From Lewinellaceae bacterium (GTDB taxonomy: Bacteria; Bacteroidota; Bacteroidia; Chitinophagales; Saprospiraceae): a stretch of 64,000 bases of DNA. The stretch is taken from the NCBI GenBank assembly GCA_020636135.1, contig JACJYK010000001.1, positions 792,501 through 856,500 on the forward strand. Direction: 5' to 3'. Shown here in pieces: positions 51,943-60,148 of the stretch. The translations under genes and the position numbers were made by a program. Numbering within the stretch: the stretch's first letter is position 1; every line of letters starts with the position of its first letter. The notes beneath the pieces are model-generated. The model did not search any database, had not been told where the DNA came from, and worked only from the letters and a program-made list of their open reading frames with translations.

Positions 51943-52989
51943 TACGAAGGATTGAAGGAGTTGCTGAGAAGTGACTCCTTTTTTGTTGATGGGCCAGGAG
52001 AAAGAAAAAGTGCCCATAGGTTGGCTGCGGTTAGCAGCCTCATCGCTGCGGCGATGAATAATCGAAGTTTATCCTGCGATAAAAGAGCAGGGATTCCCCT
52101 ATGGGCTACGAAGGATTGAAGGAGTTGCTGAGAAGTGACTCCTTTTTTGTTGATGGGCCAGGAGAAAGGAAAAGTGCCCATAGGTTGGCTGCGGTTAGCA
52201 GCCTCATCGCTGAGGCGATGAATAATCGAAGTTTATCCTGCGATAAAAGAGCAGGGATTCCCCTATGGGCTACGAAGGATTGAAGGAGTTGCTGAGAAGT
52301 GACTCCTTTTTTGTTGATGGGCCAGGAGAAAGGAAAAGTGCCCATAGGTTGGCTGCGGTTAGCAGCCTCATCGCTAAGGCGATGAATAATCGAAGTTTAT
52401 CCTGCGATAAAAGAGCAGGGATTCCCCTATGGGCTACGAAGGATTGAAGGAGTTGCTGAGAAGTGACTCCTTTTTTGTTGATGGGCCAGGAGAAAGAAAA
52501 AGTGCCCATAGGTTGGCTGCGGTTAGCAGCCTCATCGCTGCGGCGATGAATAATCGAAGTTTATCCTGCGATAAAAGAGCAGGGATTCCCCTATGGGCTG
52601 CGAAGGATTGAAGGAGTTGCTAAGAAGTGGCTCCTTTTTTGTTGATGAGCCGGGAGAAAGGAATGGTGCCCATAGGTTGGCTGCGGTTAGCAGCCTCATC
52701 GCTGCGGCGATGAATAATCGAAGTATATCCTGCGATAAAAGAGCAGGGATTCCCCTATGGGCTACGAAGGATTGAAGGAGTTGCTGGGAAGTGGCTCCTT
52801 TTTTGTTGATGGGCCGGGAGAAAGGAATGGTGCCCATAGGTTGGCTGCGGTTAGCAGCCTCATCGCTGCGGCGATGGCGAATCGAAGTATATCCTGCGAT
52901 AAAAGAGCAGGGATTCCCTATGGGCTACAAAGGATTGAAGGAGTTGCTGAGAAGTGACTCCTTTTTTGTTGATGGGCCGGGAGCTTTCT

Positions 52990-53706
52990 TTATTGCATCA
53001 GGGTATTATAGGCGCAGAGATCGTTGGTGACAATGAATTCAAACTCCTGCCAGGAAGCCCGGCCATCTGCATTGGTCGCAGGGATCCATCTGGGCATTTC
53101 TGATATTGCATTCAGCAAGATGGCATCCACCTCTTTTTGACGCGCGGGTTGAAGGAGGTAAGCCTGATGAACAATCCCATCCGGATCAACCGAGAATCGA
53201 ATCCTCACCTGAGGTATATCGGTCAACCCGGCCAATTGATCTATGGCTTTTTCCTTCAGGTATTGCTGCATGGCTTCCCTGCCGCCCTGAAATTCCGCAT
53301 CATGATCCGGAACGATCCGCATGGTAAACTGCATTTCTTTCTGCTCTTTAGACAGGTTATTGTTGGGGTAATAGGTTATGGTCATGACAATATCATCACC
53401 GGTTTCACCCTGTTGAAGCAGACGTTTCTGTGCCGGGCTCAAATTGAATCCATCGCCTATTGCATATTTTATTTCATCGTGATGAGTCAAGGCAAGATCC
53501 AACCTTACATATGTTTTCACCCAGGATGCGGGATAACCAGGGTGGATGTCCTGGATGGTGCATGCTTCTTTTGCGATTATTTTTTTGACCGATTGATTGA
53601 TTGGAAGGATGCCATAGGCCGGAGATTGAGTATGGCTGTGAAAGGGAAAGGATAGCATAGCAAAGAATAGAATTAGGTGTCGCATGGATTTTGTTTTTGG
53701 ATTCAT
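52990..53706 (-). CDS. Exported protein with TonB C-terminal-like domain
   Basis: This 238-residue protein (from the ATG at 53706) has a basic start and a signal peptide (RHLILFFAMLSFPFHSHTQS). An N-terminal unknown domain of about 110 residues is followed by a TonB-C-like fold (VRIRFSVDPDGIVHQAYLLQ, MPRWIPATNADGRA; about 150-230). Such proteins occur with TonB systems or as stand-alone periplasmic proteins; there is no N-terminal TM anchor with Pro-rich linker, so it is not a classic TonB. The frame extends upstream to 53841 without homology. An alternative ATG is at 53685. The repeat array ends 6 bp after its stop. Confidence 0.8.
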   Translation of the reverse strand: MNPKTKSMRHLILFFAMLSFPFHSHTQSPAYGILPINQSVKKIIAKEACTIQDIHPGYPASWVKTYVRLDLALTHHDEIKYAIGDGFNLSPAQKRLLQQGETGDDIVMTITYYPNNNLSKEQKEMQFTMRIVPDHDAEFQGGREAMQQYLKEKAIDQLAGLTDIPQVRIRFSVDPDGIVHQAYLLQPARQKEVDAILLNAISEMPRWIPATNADGRASWQEFEFIVTNDLCAYNTLMQ

Positions 53707-53794
53707 TGCACGAAAATAAACGCATTGGGATGGGCATGCTTTAAAAGAATGTAAACAAGTGTAAATCGATGGTATCCTATCCGTCTTCTTTGGG

Positions 53795-54637
53795 TTATTC
53801 CCTGCCCGGGTCTTCCGTCTTAAAGAGTTTTGCAAAGGCATCGTAGGCCGCTAGATGCAGGATATCACCGTGATTTTGGGCCGGAAAGTATTGGAAAAAC
53901 AATTGCAGTTGGGGCTTCTCCAGAGACAATTTGTAAAATAAGGTTTGAGCCAGCCGCTCCATTACCGGCCCTTCCTGGCCGACACCGATGTATACGGATT
54001 GGTTCTGGAGTTTGGGCTGCAAAGTAAGCTGCAGCAATTTTTCAGCATCCCACCAAAGGCTGGGACTGATAATGATATAGCGATTGAAGCTTTCCGGATT
54101 TTTGAAGAGAACCTCCGAGGCCAGCAGACCTCCCAACGATTGACCAATCAGGGTTTTTTCACCATTGACCCGATAATTCTGTTGGATGACGGCCGGTAAC
54201 TCCCTGGTCAGAAATTCAATAAATGCTTTCGATCCTCCCGAGGTCGGTAATTTAATCCGATCCATTTCCTCTCCGGAAGGGTAAGTGAAATCACGTTGTC
54301 GATCTACATTTGCAATTCCAACCACAATGGATTCAGGCATCATCCTGATCCAGGAGAAAGTGCAAAACTGAACCAGGCCGCTGATGTGAATGAAATCTTC
54401 GTCTGCAGAGCCGTCCAGAAGATAGATCACCTGATATTGTTTCAGGGTATCGTTGTGATAATTGGCGGGCAGGTAAATATTTACAATGCGATATTCATCC
54501 AGGACCTCTGACCGGAATGTAATGGTTTCGCCGATGGAGAAGTGCTCTTTGCGGAGCTGCTGGCCATCTGCCCAGGTAGCATTTACCAATAAGACAATGG
54601 CTATGAAAATGGATCTCCAAATTATTCCATTCCGCAT
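53795..54637 (-). CDS. Exported alpha/beta-hydrolase esterase (esterase D/IroE-like)
   Basis: This 280-residue protein has a signal peptide (IFIAIVLLVNATWADGQQ) and a putative-esterase (PF00756) fold. It shows YQVIYLLDGSADEDF, IVVGIANVDRQRDFTYP, the nucleophile elbow LIGQSLGGLLASE (Ser167) and a late NHGDILHLAAYDAF with the catalytic His. The family includes siderophore esterases and acyl-ester hydrolases; no siderophore genes are nearby, so the substrate is open. Confidence 0.88.
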   Translation of the reverse strand: MRNGIIWRSIFIAIVLLVNATWADGQQLRKEHFSIGETITFRSEVLDEYRIVNIYLPANYHNDTLKQYQVIYLLDGSADEDFIHISGLVQFCTFSWIRMMPESIVVGIANVDRQRDFTYPSGEEMDRIKLPTSGGSKAFIEFLTRELPAVIQQNYRVNGEKTLIGQSLGGLLASEVLFKNPESFNRYIIISPSLWWDAEKLLQLTLQPKLQNQSVYIGVGQEGPVMERLAQTLFYKLSLEKPQLQLFFQYFPAQNHGDILHLAAYDAFAKLFKTEDPGRE

Positions 54638-54692
54638 GCTTCATTTTTTTGTTTGGTCATTGACTTGGTCTTATTGGGTTCAATGCAAAAAC

Positions 54693-55598
54693 CTATTGCC
54701 CACCGGACGCGGTTTTGACCTGAATCGTTTTGTCAAATACATTCACACCTCCCTTTACACCAAAGTCCAGTGTAGTCACCGGATAAGCTATGGAAATATT
54801 TTCCTGTTCAAACCGTTTCTTGATGCGCATGATCGCGTCATTCATACCGCGACAGAAGTCGTCGTTGGATTCAAATTTTACCCAATAGCGTAGCATAAAG
54901 TCATACGTTGAGTTGCCGATATCGGTGAAATAAAAATCAACACCTTCATCTGGGAGCAGCTCTTCAATATTTTTCACTTCATCCAAAGCCACCGCGCGGA
55001 CATGAGCGAGGTCGTCTCCATACGAAACACCACTTTTTAAAATGATCCGTCGCTTGCCCCAGGTCGAATAATTGGTGAAAGTTCCACTGTATATGATCTG
55101 GTTTGGAACAAAAACTTCCTGGCCGGGTACGGTTTTGATGGATGTGGTGATCCAGCCGACCTCCAGCACGACACCATAGGATCCGTTGATCTCTACCCAG
55201 TCACCCACTTTATAGGGGCGCTGGATATCCAGTAGCAGACCGGCAAAAATGTTGGATGCAATGTCCTTAAATGCAAAGCCGGCAATGATCCCGATGACTC
55301 CAGCCCCGGTCAATAAGTTTCCCAGGGGTTTTTCTAGCCCAAGTATCTGCATGGCCCAGAAAATACCTGCCAGCAGGATGATGAAGTAGAGCGAGGAACC
55401 GATGATATGTTCCAGGTTGAGATTGTTGTTTTTGAATGTTCGGGTATAGATACGGATGCTTAGTCGTTTAGCCCATCTGGCCAGAAAGGTAAACAGCACG
55501 ATCACCAGTACGGCCATGAATATTTTGGGCATATGATCTAGTATAACCTGTTGAAATTCCTGCCAGGTTTGATCCATATAATTCTTCGTTTGATCCAT
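54693..55598 (-). CDS. mscS: Small-conductance mechanosensitive channel (MscS family)
   Basis: This 301-residue inner-membrane protein has three TM helices (about 20-40, 65-85, 90-110). The pore helix and Gly/Ala-rich TM3 region are GNLLTGAGVIGIIAGFAFKD, and the beta domain has PYKVGDWVEINGSYGVVLEVGW. The C-terminal alpha/beta vestibule domain is complete. It would open under membrane tension and release solutes in hypo-osmotic shock. It lies 6 bp downstream of the APC permease on the same strand, so the two are probably co-transcribed. Confidence 0.92.
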   Translation of the reverse strand: MDQTKNYMDQTWQEFQQVILDHMPKIFMAVLVIVLFTFLARWAKRLSIRIYTRTFKNNNLNLEHIIGSSLYFIILLAGIFWAMQILGLEKPLGNLLTGAGVIGIIAGFAFKDIASNIFAGLLLDIQRPYKVGDWVEINGSYGVVLEVGWITTSIKTVPGQEVFVPNQIIYSGTFTNYSTWGKRRIILKSGVSYGDDLAHVRAVALDEVKNIEELLPDEGVDFYFTDIGNSTYDFMLRYWVKFESNDDFCRGMNDAIMRIKKRFEQENISIAYPVTTLDFGVKGGVNVFDKTIQVKTASGGQ

Positions 55599-55604
55599 AC
55601 GGGA

Positions 55605-56897
55605 TTATTTTATTGGGCTCCCTGATTTTTGTTTTTTATACATCCATTCCAGCAGGAAGCAAAAAAGTATTACCCCTAAAGAAACAATTATTCCGGTAAC
55701 ATTGGAATGCAATTGTTGGAGGACCAGAATGATGAGTGCGACCAGACAAAGTACGGCACCGGAAAGAGGTAAAGATCTGATGGCACTGATCTCTCCGGAA
55801 CGTTTGTAAGCCACCAGGTTGACGATGCCAAAAATGAGGATAAATCCGATGCTGCCTGCTGTAGAGATGCTTTCCAGTCCCAGCAGATTCACCAGCACCA
55901 GGGTAGCTACCCCAGTAATCATTAAGCCTATTGGCTGACCCCACAATTTAGCCAGGCAGTGGTGTGGCAGCTCCCCATCTTCGGCAATTTCATAATTGAC
56001 CTGACTGCCTCCGTATAGCGATGCATTGATGGCTGAGAAGGTCGATATGAGGGCAGCGATGGTGATGATGGTGAAGCCGATTTGCCCCAGCATGGGCTTG
56101 GCAGCTTCTGCCAGTACATAATCCTGAGCCTTGGCGATCCGGTCGAAGGGTAGGGAGCCAACCGTCACTAAAGCAATCACGATGTATAAAACCAAAACAA
56201 AGGAGACTGAATAATAATAGGCTCGCGGAATATTCCTGCCGGGGTTGACAATGTCAGGGGCTGCATTGGCTATGAGCTCAAATCCTTCGTAGGCCACAAA
56301 GATGACCATGCCGCCGGCAAATAATTTAACCGGGTTTTCCCAACTATGGACGGACAGCTGTTCCAGGTTGGTGTTGCCTGCCAGCCCGTATGCGCCAACG
56401 GCCACAAAGCCAATCAAGATGATCAGCTTAATAATGACCGCATACGATTCTATTTTGCCTACAACAGCAATACTGTAATAATTGATCAGGGTAGCGAAAA
56501 GAATGATCGCACTCGCATAAATGTGAAAATCGATGTTGGTGTCGGCGGTTATCCTCCACAAATTAGGAGCGTAAGAGCCAAACGCTGAAGCATAGAGTGA
56601 CAACATGATGATGTAGCTGATCCACAACAGGTTATTGATGGCTCCGCTGAAAATGGACTCACCAAATCCCTCATTCAGGAATTTCACCGTCCCGCCGCGA
56701 TCCGGATAGCTTAACGAGAGCTTGGTGTAGCTGTATGAGGTGATCAGGGCCAGGATCCCGGCAAATAAGAAAGCAACCGGAGTTCCCCCTTTGGCGATGG
56801 AAACAGCCAGTCCCAGCACCGCAAAGATCCCACCGCCGACCATGCCGCCGATGCCGATAGCCATAGCCTCTTTAAGTCCGATCTTTTTTGTTATCAC
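55605..56897 (-). CDS. APC family amino acid permease
   Basis: This 430-residue protein has about twelve TM helices and the APC motifs IGLKEAMAIGIGGMVGGGIFAVLG (TM1, the substrate-binding GxxGGGI) and a TM6 region with FVAYEGFELIANAAPD. It would import amino acids with protons or exchange them; the substrate is unknown. It precedes mscS by 6 bp. A 30-nt stretch (56452-56481) recurs with two mismatches in the intergenic region at 59897-59926. Confidence 0.9.
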   Translation of the reverse strand: MITKKIGLKEAMAIGIGGMVGGGIFAVLGLAVSIAKGGTPVAFLFAGILALITSYSYTKLSLSYPDRGGTVKFLNEGFGESIFSGAINNLLWISYIIMLSLYASAFGSYAPNLWRITADTNIDFHIYASAIILFATLINYYSIAVVGKIESYAVIIKLIILIGFVAVGAYGLAGNTNLEQLSVHSWENPVKLFAGGMVIFVAYEGFELIANAAPDIVNPGRNIPRAYYYSVSFVLVLYIVIALVTVGSLPFDRIAKAQDYVLAEAAKPMLGQIGFTIITIAALISTFSAINASLYGGSQVNYEIAEDGELPHHCLAKLWGQPIGLMITGVATLVLVNLLGLESISTAGSIGFILIFGIVNLVAYKRSGEISAIRSLPLSGAVLCLVALIILVLQQLHSNVTGIIVSLGVILFCFLLEWMYKKQKSGSPIK

Positions 56898-57056
56898 GCG
56901 ACTGGCTTTGGTACGTAAATAAAATGATCAGGAATAATTAAATGATATTCAAATCATTATGGCCTGATGGGGTGAATTCGTGTCTCCCTAATATAAGGAT
57001 AACGATTAAATTGTATGGATCCTCAAATCCGATCATTGTTTAATTCCAATGGGCAA

Positions 57057-57593
57057 TCATCTTGCAGCCCAGGTATTTTTTGTGAGCTCAAACCATTCTG
57101 TCGGTTCACCATGATAATCAAAACTTTCCCGGAAGGTAAACCCCAATTTGGTAAGTACATTTTTTGAGCTGTAATGGAGGGGATCCACCATCGCCACAAT
57201 AAAATCCATATTTATGTGCTCAAAGCCGTACTGAATGCATGCTTTTGAAGCTTCAGTAGCATAGCCTTGACCCCAGTGTTTTTGTTTGAAGCGATAGCCC
57301 AGGTCATAATAATGCCGTCGGTTGTTAGTTAGTTCTTCCACCAATCTCAATCCTGCCCATCCCAGACACTCAAGCGTTATTTTATCCACGACCGCCCACC
57401 GGCCGATTCCATTTTTCTGATATTGTGCCTGGATCATCCGGATCACCTGCTCCATTTCTTCCATGGATTTGACCGGGTTCTTTTCGATCAGTTTATGCAC
57501 TTCCGGATCGGAATCCATTTCATACAGATCCTCTGCATCGGAATATTCGATCTCCTGTAAAATAAGCCGGGGCGTCTCCGCTTTGATTTTCAT
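57057..57593 (-). CDS. GNAT N-acetyltransferase, RimJ/RimL type
   Basis: This 178-residue protein has TPRLILQEIEYSDAEDLYEM at the N-terminus, YDLGYRFKQKHWGQGYATEA (acetyl-CoA loop) and PLHYSSKNVLTKLGFTFRES. These are the standard RimJ/RimL (acetyltransferase_3) motifs. The substrate is unknown. It overlaps the upstream beta-helix gene by 4 bp (ATGA), so both are translated from one mRNA. Confidence 0.9.
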   Translation of the reverse strand: MKIKAETPRLILQEIEYSDAEDLYEMDSDPEVHKLIEKNPVKSMEEMEQVIRMIQAQYQKNGIGRWAVVDKITLECLGWAGLRLVEELTNNRRHYYDLGYRFKQKHWGQGYATEASKACIQYGFEHINMDFIVAMVDPLHYSSKNVLTKLGFTFRESFDYHGEPTEWFELTKNTWAAR

Positions 57594-59239
57594 TTACTAA
57601 TAATCTTTACCTTATCAAACATAAACGGATTATCGCTTCGCCTCAATTCGAGTCCGCTGGCAGTGGTCACGTTTTCCAGAATAACCGCTTTGGTCAGGAT
57701 ATAGGGGAATGGTTCCAGATACGAATCATTAGTGCGATCCGGATTAAAATTGGTAAAAATTGCCGGACCCTGATATTTTTCCGGATGATTGGTATCGTCG
57801 ATGAAGAGATTCTGGATGGTAATCTTTTCCGGCATGTAGCAGGTGTAGCCGAAATCATGCTGTCCGGAGTAGGATCCATTGATTAATGCCGCCTGGACCG
57901 GTCGTCCTCCCGCAGGTATGAAAGTGCAATCGCGAATCACAAAACAACCCTGCCACGTACTTCCATAATCGGAACGCAGGTTGATGATGCTGTTACCTCG
58001 GATCGTACAATGATCAACCATAAATGTGCCGCTACCGATGGCATTGATGCCCATGTGCCCAAGGATTGAATTCCGGATGGTCGCATTCGCGACGCCTTTG
58101 TGCGCATCAAAACGGGAAAATATGCAACTGTCGTAAAGCAGGTTTTTTGAATAATTCGAACCCATGATGCCCCAGAAGGTGCGGTCATCGATGTCGTTGG
58201 TTTGCCGGCAGTTGACAAAAGAAACATTCAGGGCACGATTGACGATGATGTCGTAGGTACCCATGGAAACCGGTTTCCCAGCTGAGCCTATGGTTTGGTA
58301 GGTCTTATGTCCGGTTAAAATCGTATTACGCACCTGCACATTGACGCATTCGCTGATATGGATAAAACCTCCGTAAGGTGCTCCGTGGTCTCCTTCTCCT
58401 TCGATCCGGTGTTCCAGCCCGATCAACTGGACGTTAGAACGACGAATCGCCAGGTTACGGCTGTAGTACGTGTATTTGGATTCGGCTTGATTGGCAATCG
58501 TGGTAAAGCTACCTCCCCGGATGATCAGGGGCTGTATATCGATGGGTTGCGCCGAGACATCCGTGATCTGATCAAAATCCCAGAGAATGGGGGCATTCTG
58601 ATCGACATTGCCATCCGCATCCACCAAAAATATATCCGTTTGGGAAGCACCGTTGTCCTGATTCAATCCGTAGCGGATGTAGTGTTTAACATGTTCATTG
58701 GTGACGGAAATCAGACAGGGCCCTGACAGTGCCAGGTCAAGGTGCTGTTGGTCTCTTTTTAACGTGGTCAACCCATCCGGATGGAACGAAGGCAGGCTGG
58801 ATTCGACGAGAAAAACCGGTGCGTTATGATTTTCCACCCGGGTATCATCGATGATAAATGAAGCTGAGCCAAAATCCGTGTCGGTGCGTATGATGGCTAT
58901 CCGGGCACTTCCTCCGATGTAATAAACAGCATTGTCTGCTGCCTTAACGGGCAAGGTTAATTCGTTGGCCAGTGCATGCGTCGCGGCGATTGCTGTAAGG
59001 TCGTCGGAGTGACCATCCCCTTTAGCGCCAAAATCGCCGTATTCCACCCATCCCCGTCTATTAATCCTCATCCGTTCTTTGGGTGAGATGTTCAGGATCA
59101 ATAACCCGGCTTCGTCGGTTTTTACAGTCGTTTTACCTTTATTCCAGGTAATGACCACGGAATCTCCCGCGTGATATGCCTGCGCATGGATAGGTAGCGC
59201 TATCAATAGGGTAAAGAGGATGAATAAGCAGATTTTCAT
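57590..59239 (-). CDS. Secreted pectate lyase-like right-handed beta-helix protein
   Basis: This 549-residue protein has a signal peptide (ICLFILFTLLIALPIHAQA). The pectate-lyase-3-like entry motif VEYGDFGAKGDGHSDDLTA (about 66-84) is followed by a parallel beta-helix with repeated N-x-x-hydrophobic turns (IRNSILGHMGINAIGSGTF, VDHCTIRGNSIINLRSDYG). No T9SS tail is seen. The fold covers polysaccharide lyases, hydrolases and epimerases; the catalytic class is unknown. It overlaps the GNAT gene start by 4 bp. Confidence 0.85.
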   Translation of the reverse strand: MKICLFILFTLLIALPIHAQAYHAGDSVVITWNKGKTTVKTDEAGLLILNISPKERMRINRRGWVEYGDFGAKGDGHSDDLTAIAATHALANELTLPVKAADNAVYYIGGSARIAIIRTDTDFGSASFIIDDTRVENHNAPVFLVESSLPSFHPDGLTTLKRDQQHLDLALSGPCLISVTNEHVKHYIRYGLNQDNGASQTDIFLVDADGNVDQNAPILWDFDQITDVSAQPIDIQPLIIRGGSFTTIANQAESKYTYYSRNLAIRRSNVQLIGLEHRIEGEGDHGAPYGGFIHISECVNVQVRNTILTGHKTYQTIGSAGKPVSMGTYDIIVNRALNVSFVNCRQTNDIDDRTFWGIMGSNYSKNLLYDSCIFSRFDAHKGVANATIRNSILGHMGINAIGSGTFMVDHCTIRGNSIINLRSDYGSTWQGCFVIRDCTFIPAGGRPVQAALINGSYSGQHDFGYTCYMPEKITIQNLFIDDTNHPEKYQGPAIFTNFNPDRTNDSYLEPFPYILTKAVILENVTTASGLELRRSDNPFMFDKVKIISK

Positions 59240-59360
59240 GACGACTTTAATTCCTGGAGAGGAAAATAAAGAAACTGCAAACGGAAATCAAAAAATGTAA
59301 GAATTCACTAATAACACCCCGCGTTATTTTTTAATTCACTGAGCCGGGTTTTAACCGGGA

Positions 59361-59822
59361 TTACTTTACCCTTTTGTTTGCCGAAATGGATTTGACAATG
59401 GTTTGTCCTACCATCAGCTGCCTGGAGTCCTTTACCTTGGATAGGGATAATGTATAGGCTTCATGAACCAGTTGCTCCGCAGCCCTTTTCGGAAAGGTGT
59501 CCAGGTCGGGCACCAAAATAGACCGGAATTGATTGCCCCCGCCACGAAGGACTTTATTCGGATCTTGTAATGAAGTGCCCCAGTAAAATCCAAAAAGAAC
59601 ATTCATGCTGGTTCTACCTATCGATAGCGTGCAGGCCGTTTGACTCTGCCGGTCCGTGGGGCTCCATCCCAATGCAACGGCATTGTAATTATCGTAGATC
59701 AATTCATTGGCGGTCGGACAAAGATCCCAGGCGAAATCACGCAGCCATAAGACCAGGTCTCGTTTGCCGGGGTCGAATGGTTCCAGGAAGGGCAGGAGCA
59801 GGTGCACATCTTGTTTAGCCAT
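59361..59822 (-). CDS. DUF1801 family protein
   Basis: This 153-residue soluble protein matches the DUF1801 (YdhG/Fra-like) fold: LWLRDFAWDLCPTANELIYDNYNAVALGWSP, GRTSMNVLFGFYWG and a C-terminal helical region. The function is unknown. A second, more diverged family member lies at 61991-62389, so the window has two. Confidence 0.8.
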   Translation of the reverse strand: MAKQDVHLLLPFLEPFDPGKRDLVLWLRDFAWDLCPTANELIYDNYNAVALGWSPTDRQSQTACTLSIGRTSMNVLFGFYWGTSLQDPNKVLRGGGNQFRSILVPDLDTFPKRAAEQLVHEAYTLSLSKVKDSRQLMVGQTIVKSISANKRVK

Positions 59823-59896
59823 GTTTGTGTATTAATTCGATGTTGTCACTGGATTAATTTTAGTTGCGTTGTGTCATATTTGTTCATGCATTTCCA

Positions 59897-59926
59897 ATTT
59901 TGCCTGCAACAGCAATACTGTAGTAA
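59897..59926 (-). pseudogene. 30-nt relic of an APC permease gene
   Basis: The segment from ATTTTGCCT to TAGTAA matches 56452-56481 inside the APC permease gene at 28 of 30 positions. On the minus strand it reads YYSIAVAGKI, against YYSIAVVGKI in the permease. No flanking homology is seen by eye, so only a scrap of a former paralogous copy or a captured fragment remains. Confidence 0.45.
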
Positions 59927-60070
59927 ATGAAAGGGTCTATTGCATGATTTGGGTTGAAAATTAATTAATTATTCGGATAGCCAATTGAAGACTTCGATTC
60001 CTTTAAACGAACATGTTAAAATTTTGATCTTGACCAGGAATTCTACTATATTGGAAATCAGTTAAGCTGA

Positions 60071-60114
60071 TTGGCACTACCTTGGCACTACCTTGGCACT
60101 ACCTTGGCACTACC
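60071..60114 (+). repeat. Four perfect direct repeats of TTGGCACTACC
   Basis: Four uninterrupted 11-bp copies (44 bp) end 34 bp before the start of the lipoprotein gene at 60149. The 11-bp period is about one helical turn, so bound proteins would line up on one face of the DNA. TGGCAC-N5-TGGCA resembles a sigma-54 -24/-12 element with one mismatch. Confidence 0.9.
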
Positions 60115-60148
60115 TTTCAGGATTTGATTACCACTAAATCTTTGAGTT

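Larger units (their letters stand above)
51773..52983 (+). repeat. Tandem array of 164-bp units seeded by the tRNA-Glu 3' end (7.4 copies)
   Basis: Units start with ATGGGCTACGAAGG at 51773, 51937, 52101, 52265, 52429, 52593, 52757 and 52920, a period of 164 bp (the seventh is 163 through loss of one C). The eighth is cut after 64 bp, 6 bp before the stop of the convergent gene. Each junction repeats the tRNA sequence from GATTCC to GGGCTA (17 nt). Each unit holds a terminator hairpin and four complementary segments able to make a branched fold. Copies are nearly identical. Units 1-2 and 4-5 share the same variants (loop AA then GC; GGAAAA then GAAAAA), which points to duplication of a three-unit block. 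Copies 6-7 are more diverged. No spacers exist, so it is not CRISPR. Confidence 0.95.
59823..60148. other. AT-rich intergenic region with APC relic and 11-bp repeats
   Basis: About 325 bp without a gene between divergent genes. It holds a 30-nt relic of an APC permease sequence (59897-59926) and four 11-bp direct repeats (60071-60114) just before the Cys-rich lipoprotein gene. Base composition is more AT-rich than most of the window. Confidence 0.6.

Noticed and set aside
51773..52957. Repeated 60-codon (+) and 79-codon (-) reading frames in the 164-bp array
   Set aside because: The period is not a multiple of three, so each frame is simply the repeat read until a stop in the next copy. No signal, motif or upstream promoter supports them. 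A small peptide as in E. coli tpr cannot be excluded but is not shown.
51773..52983. CRISPR array
   Set aside because: The 164-bp units are directly adjacent with no unique spacers, and no cas genes occur in the window.
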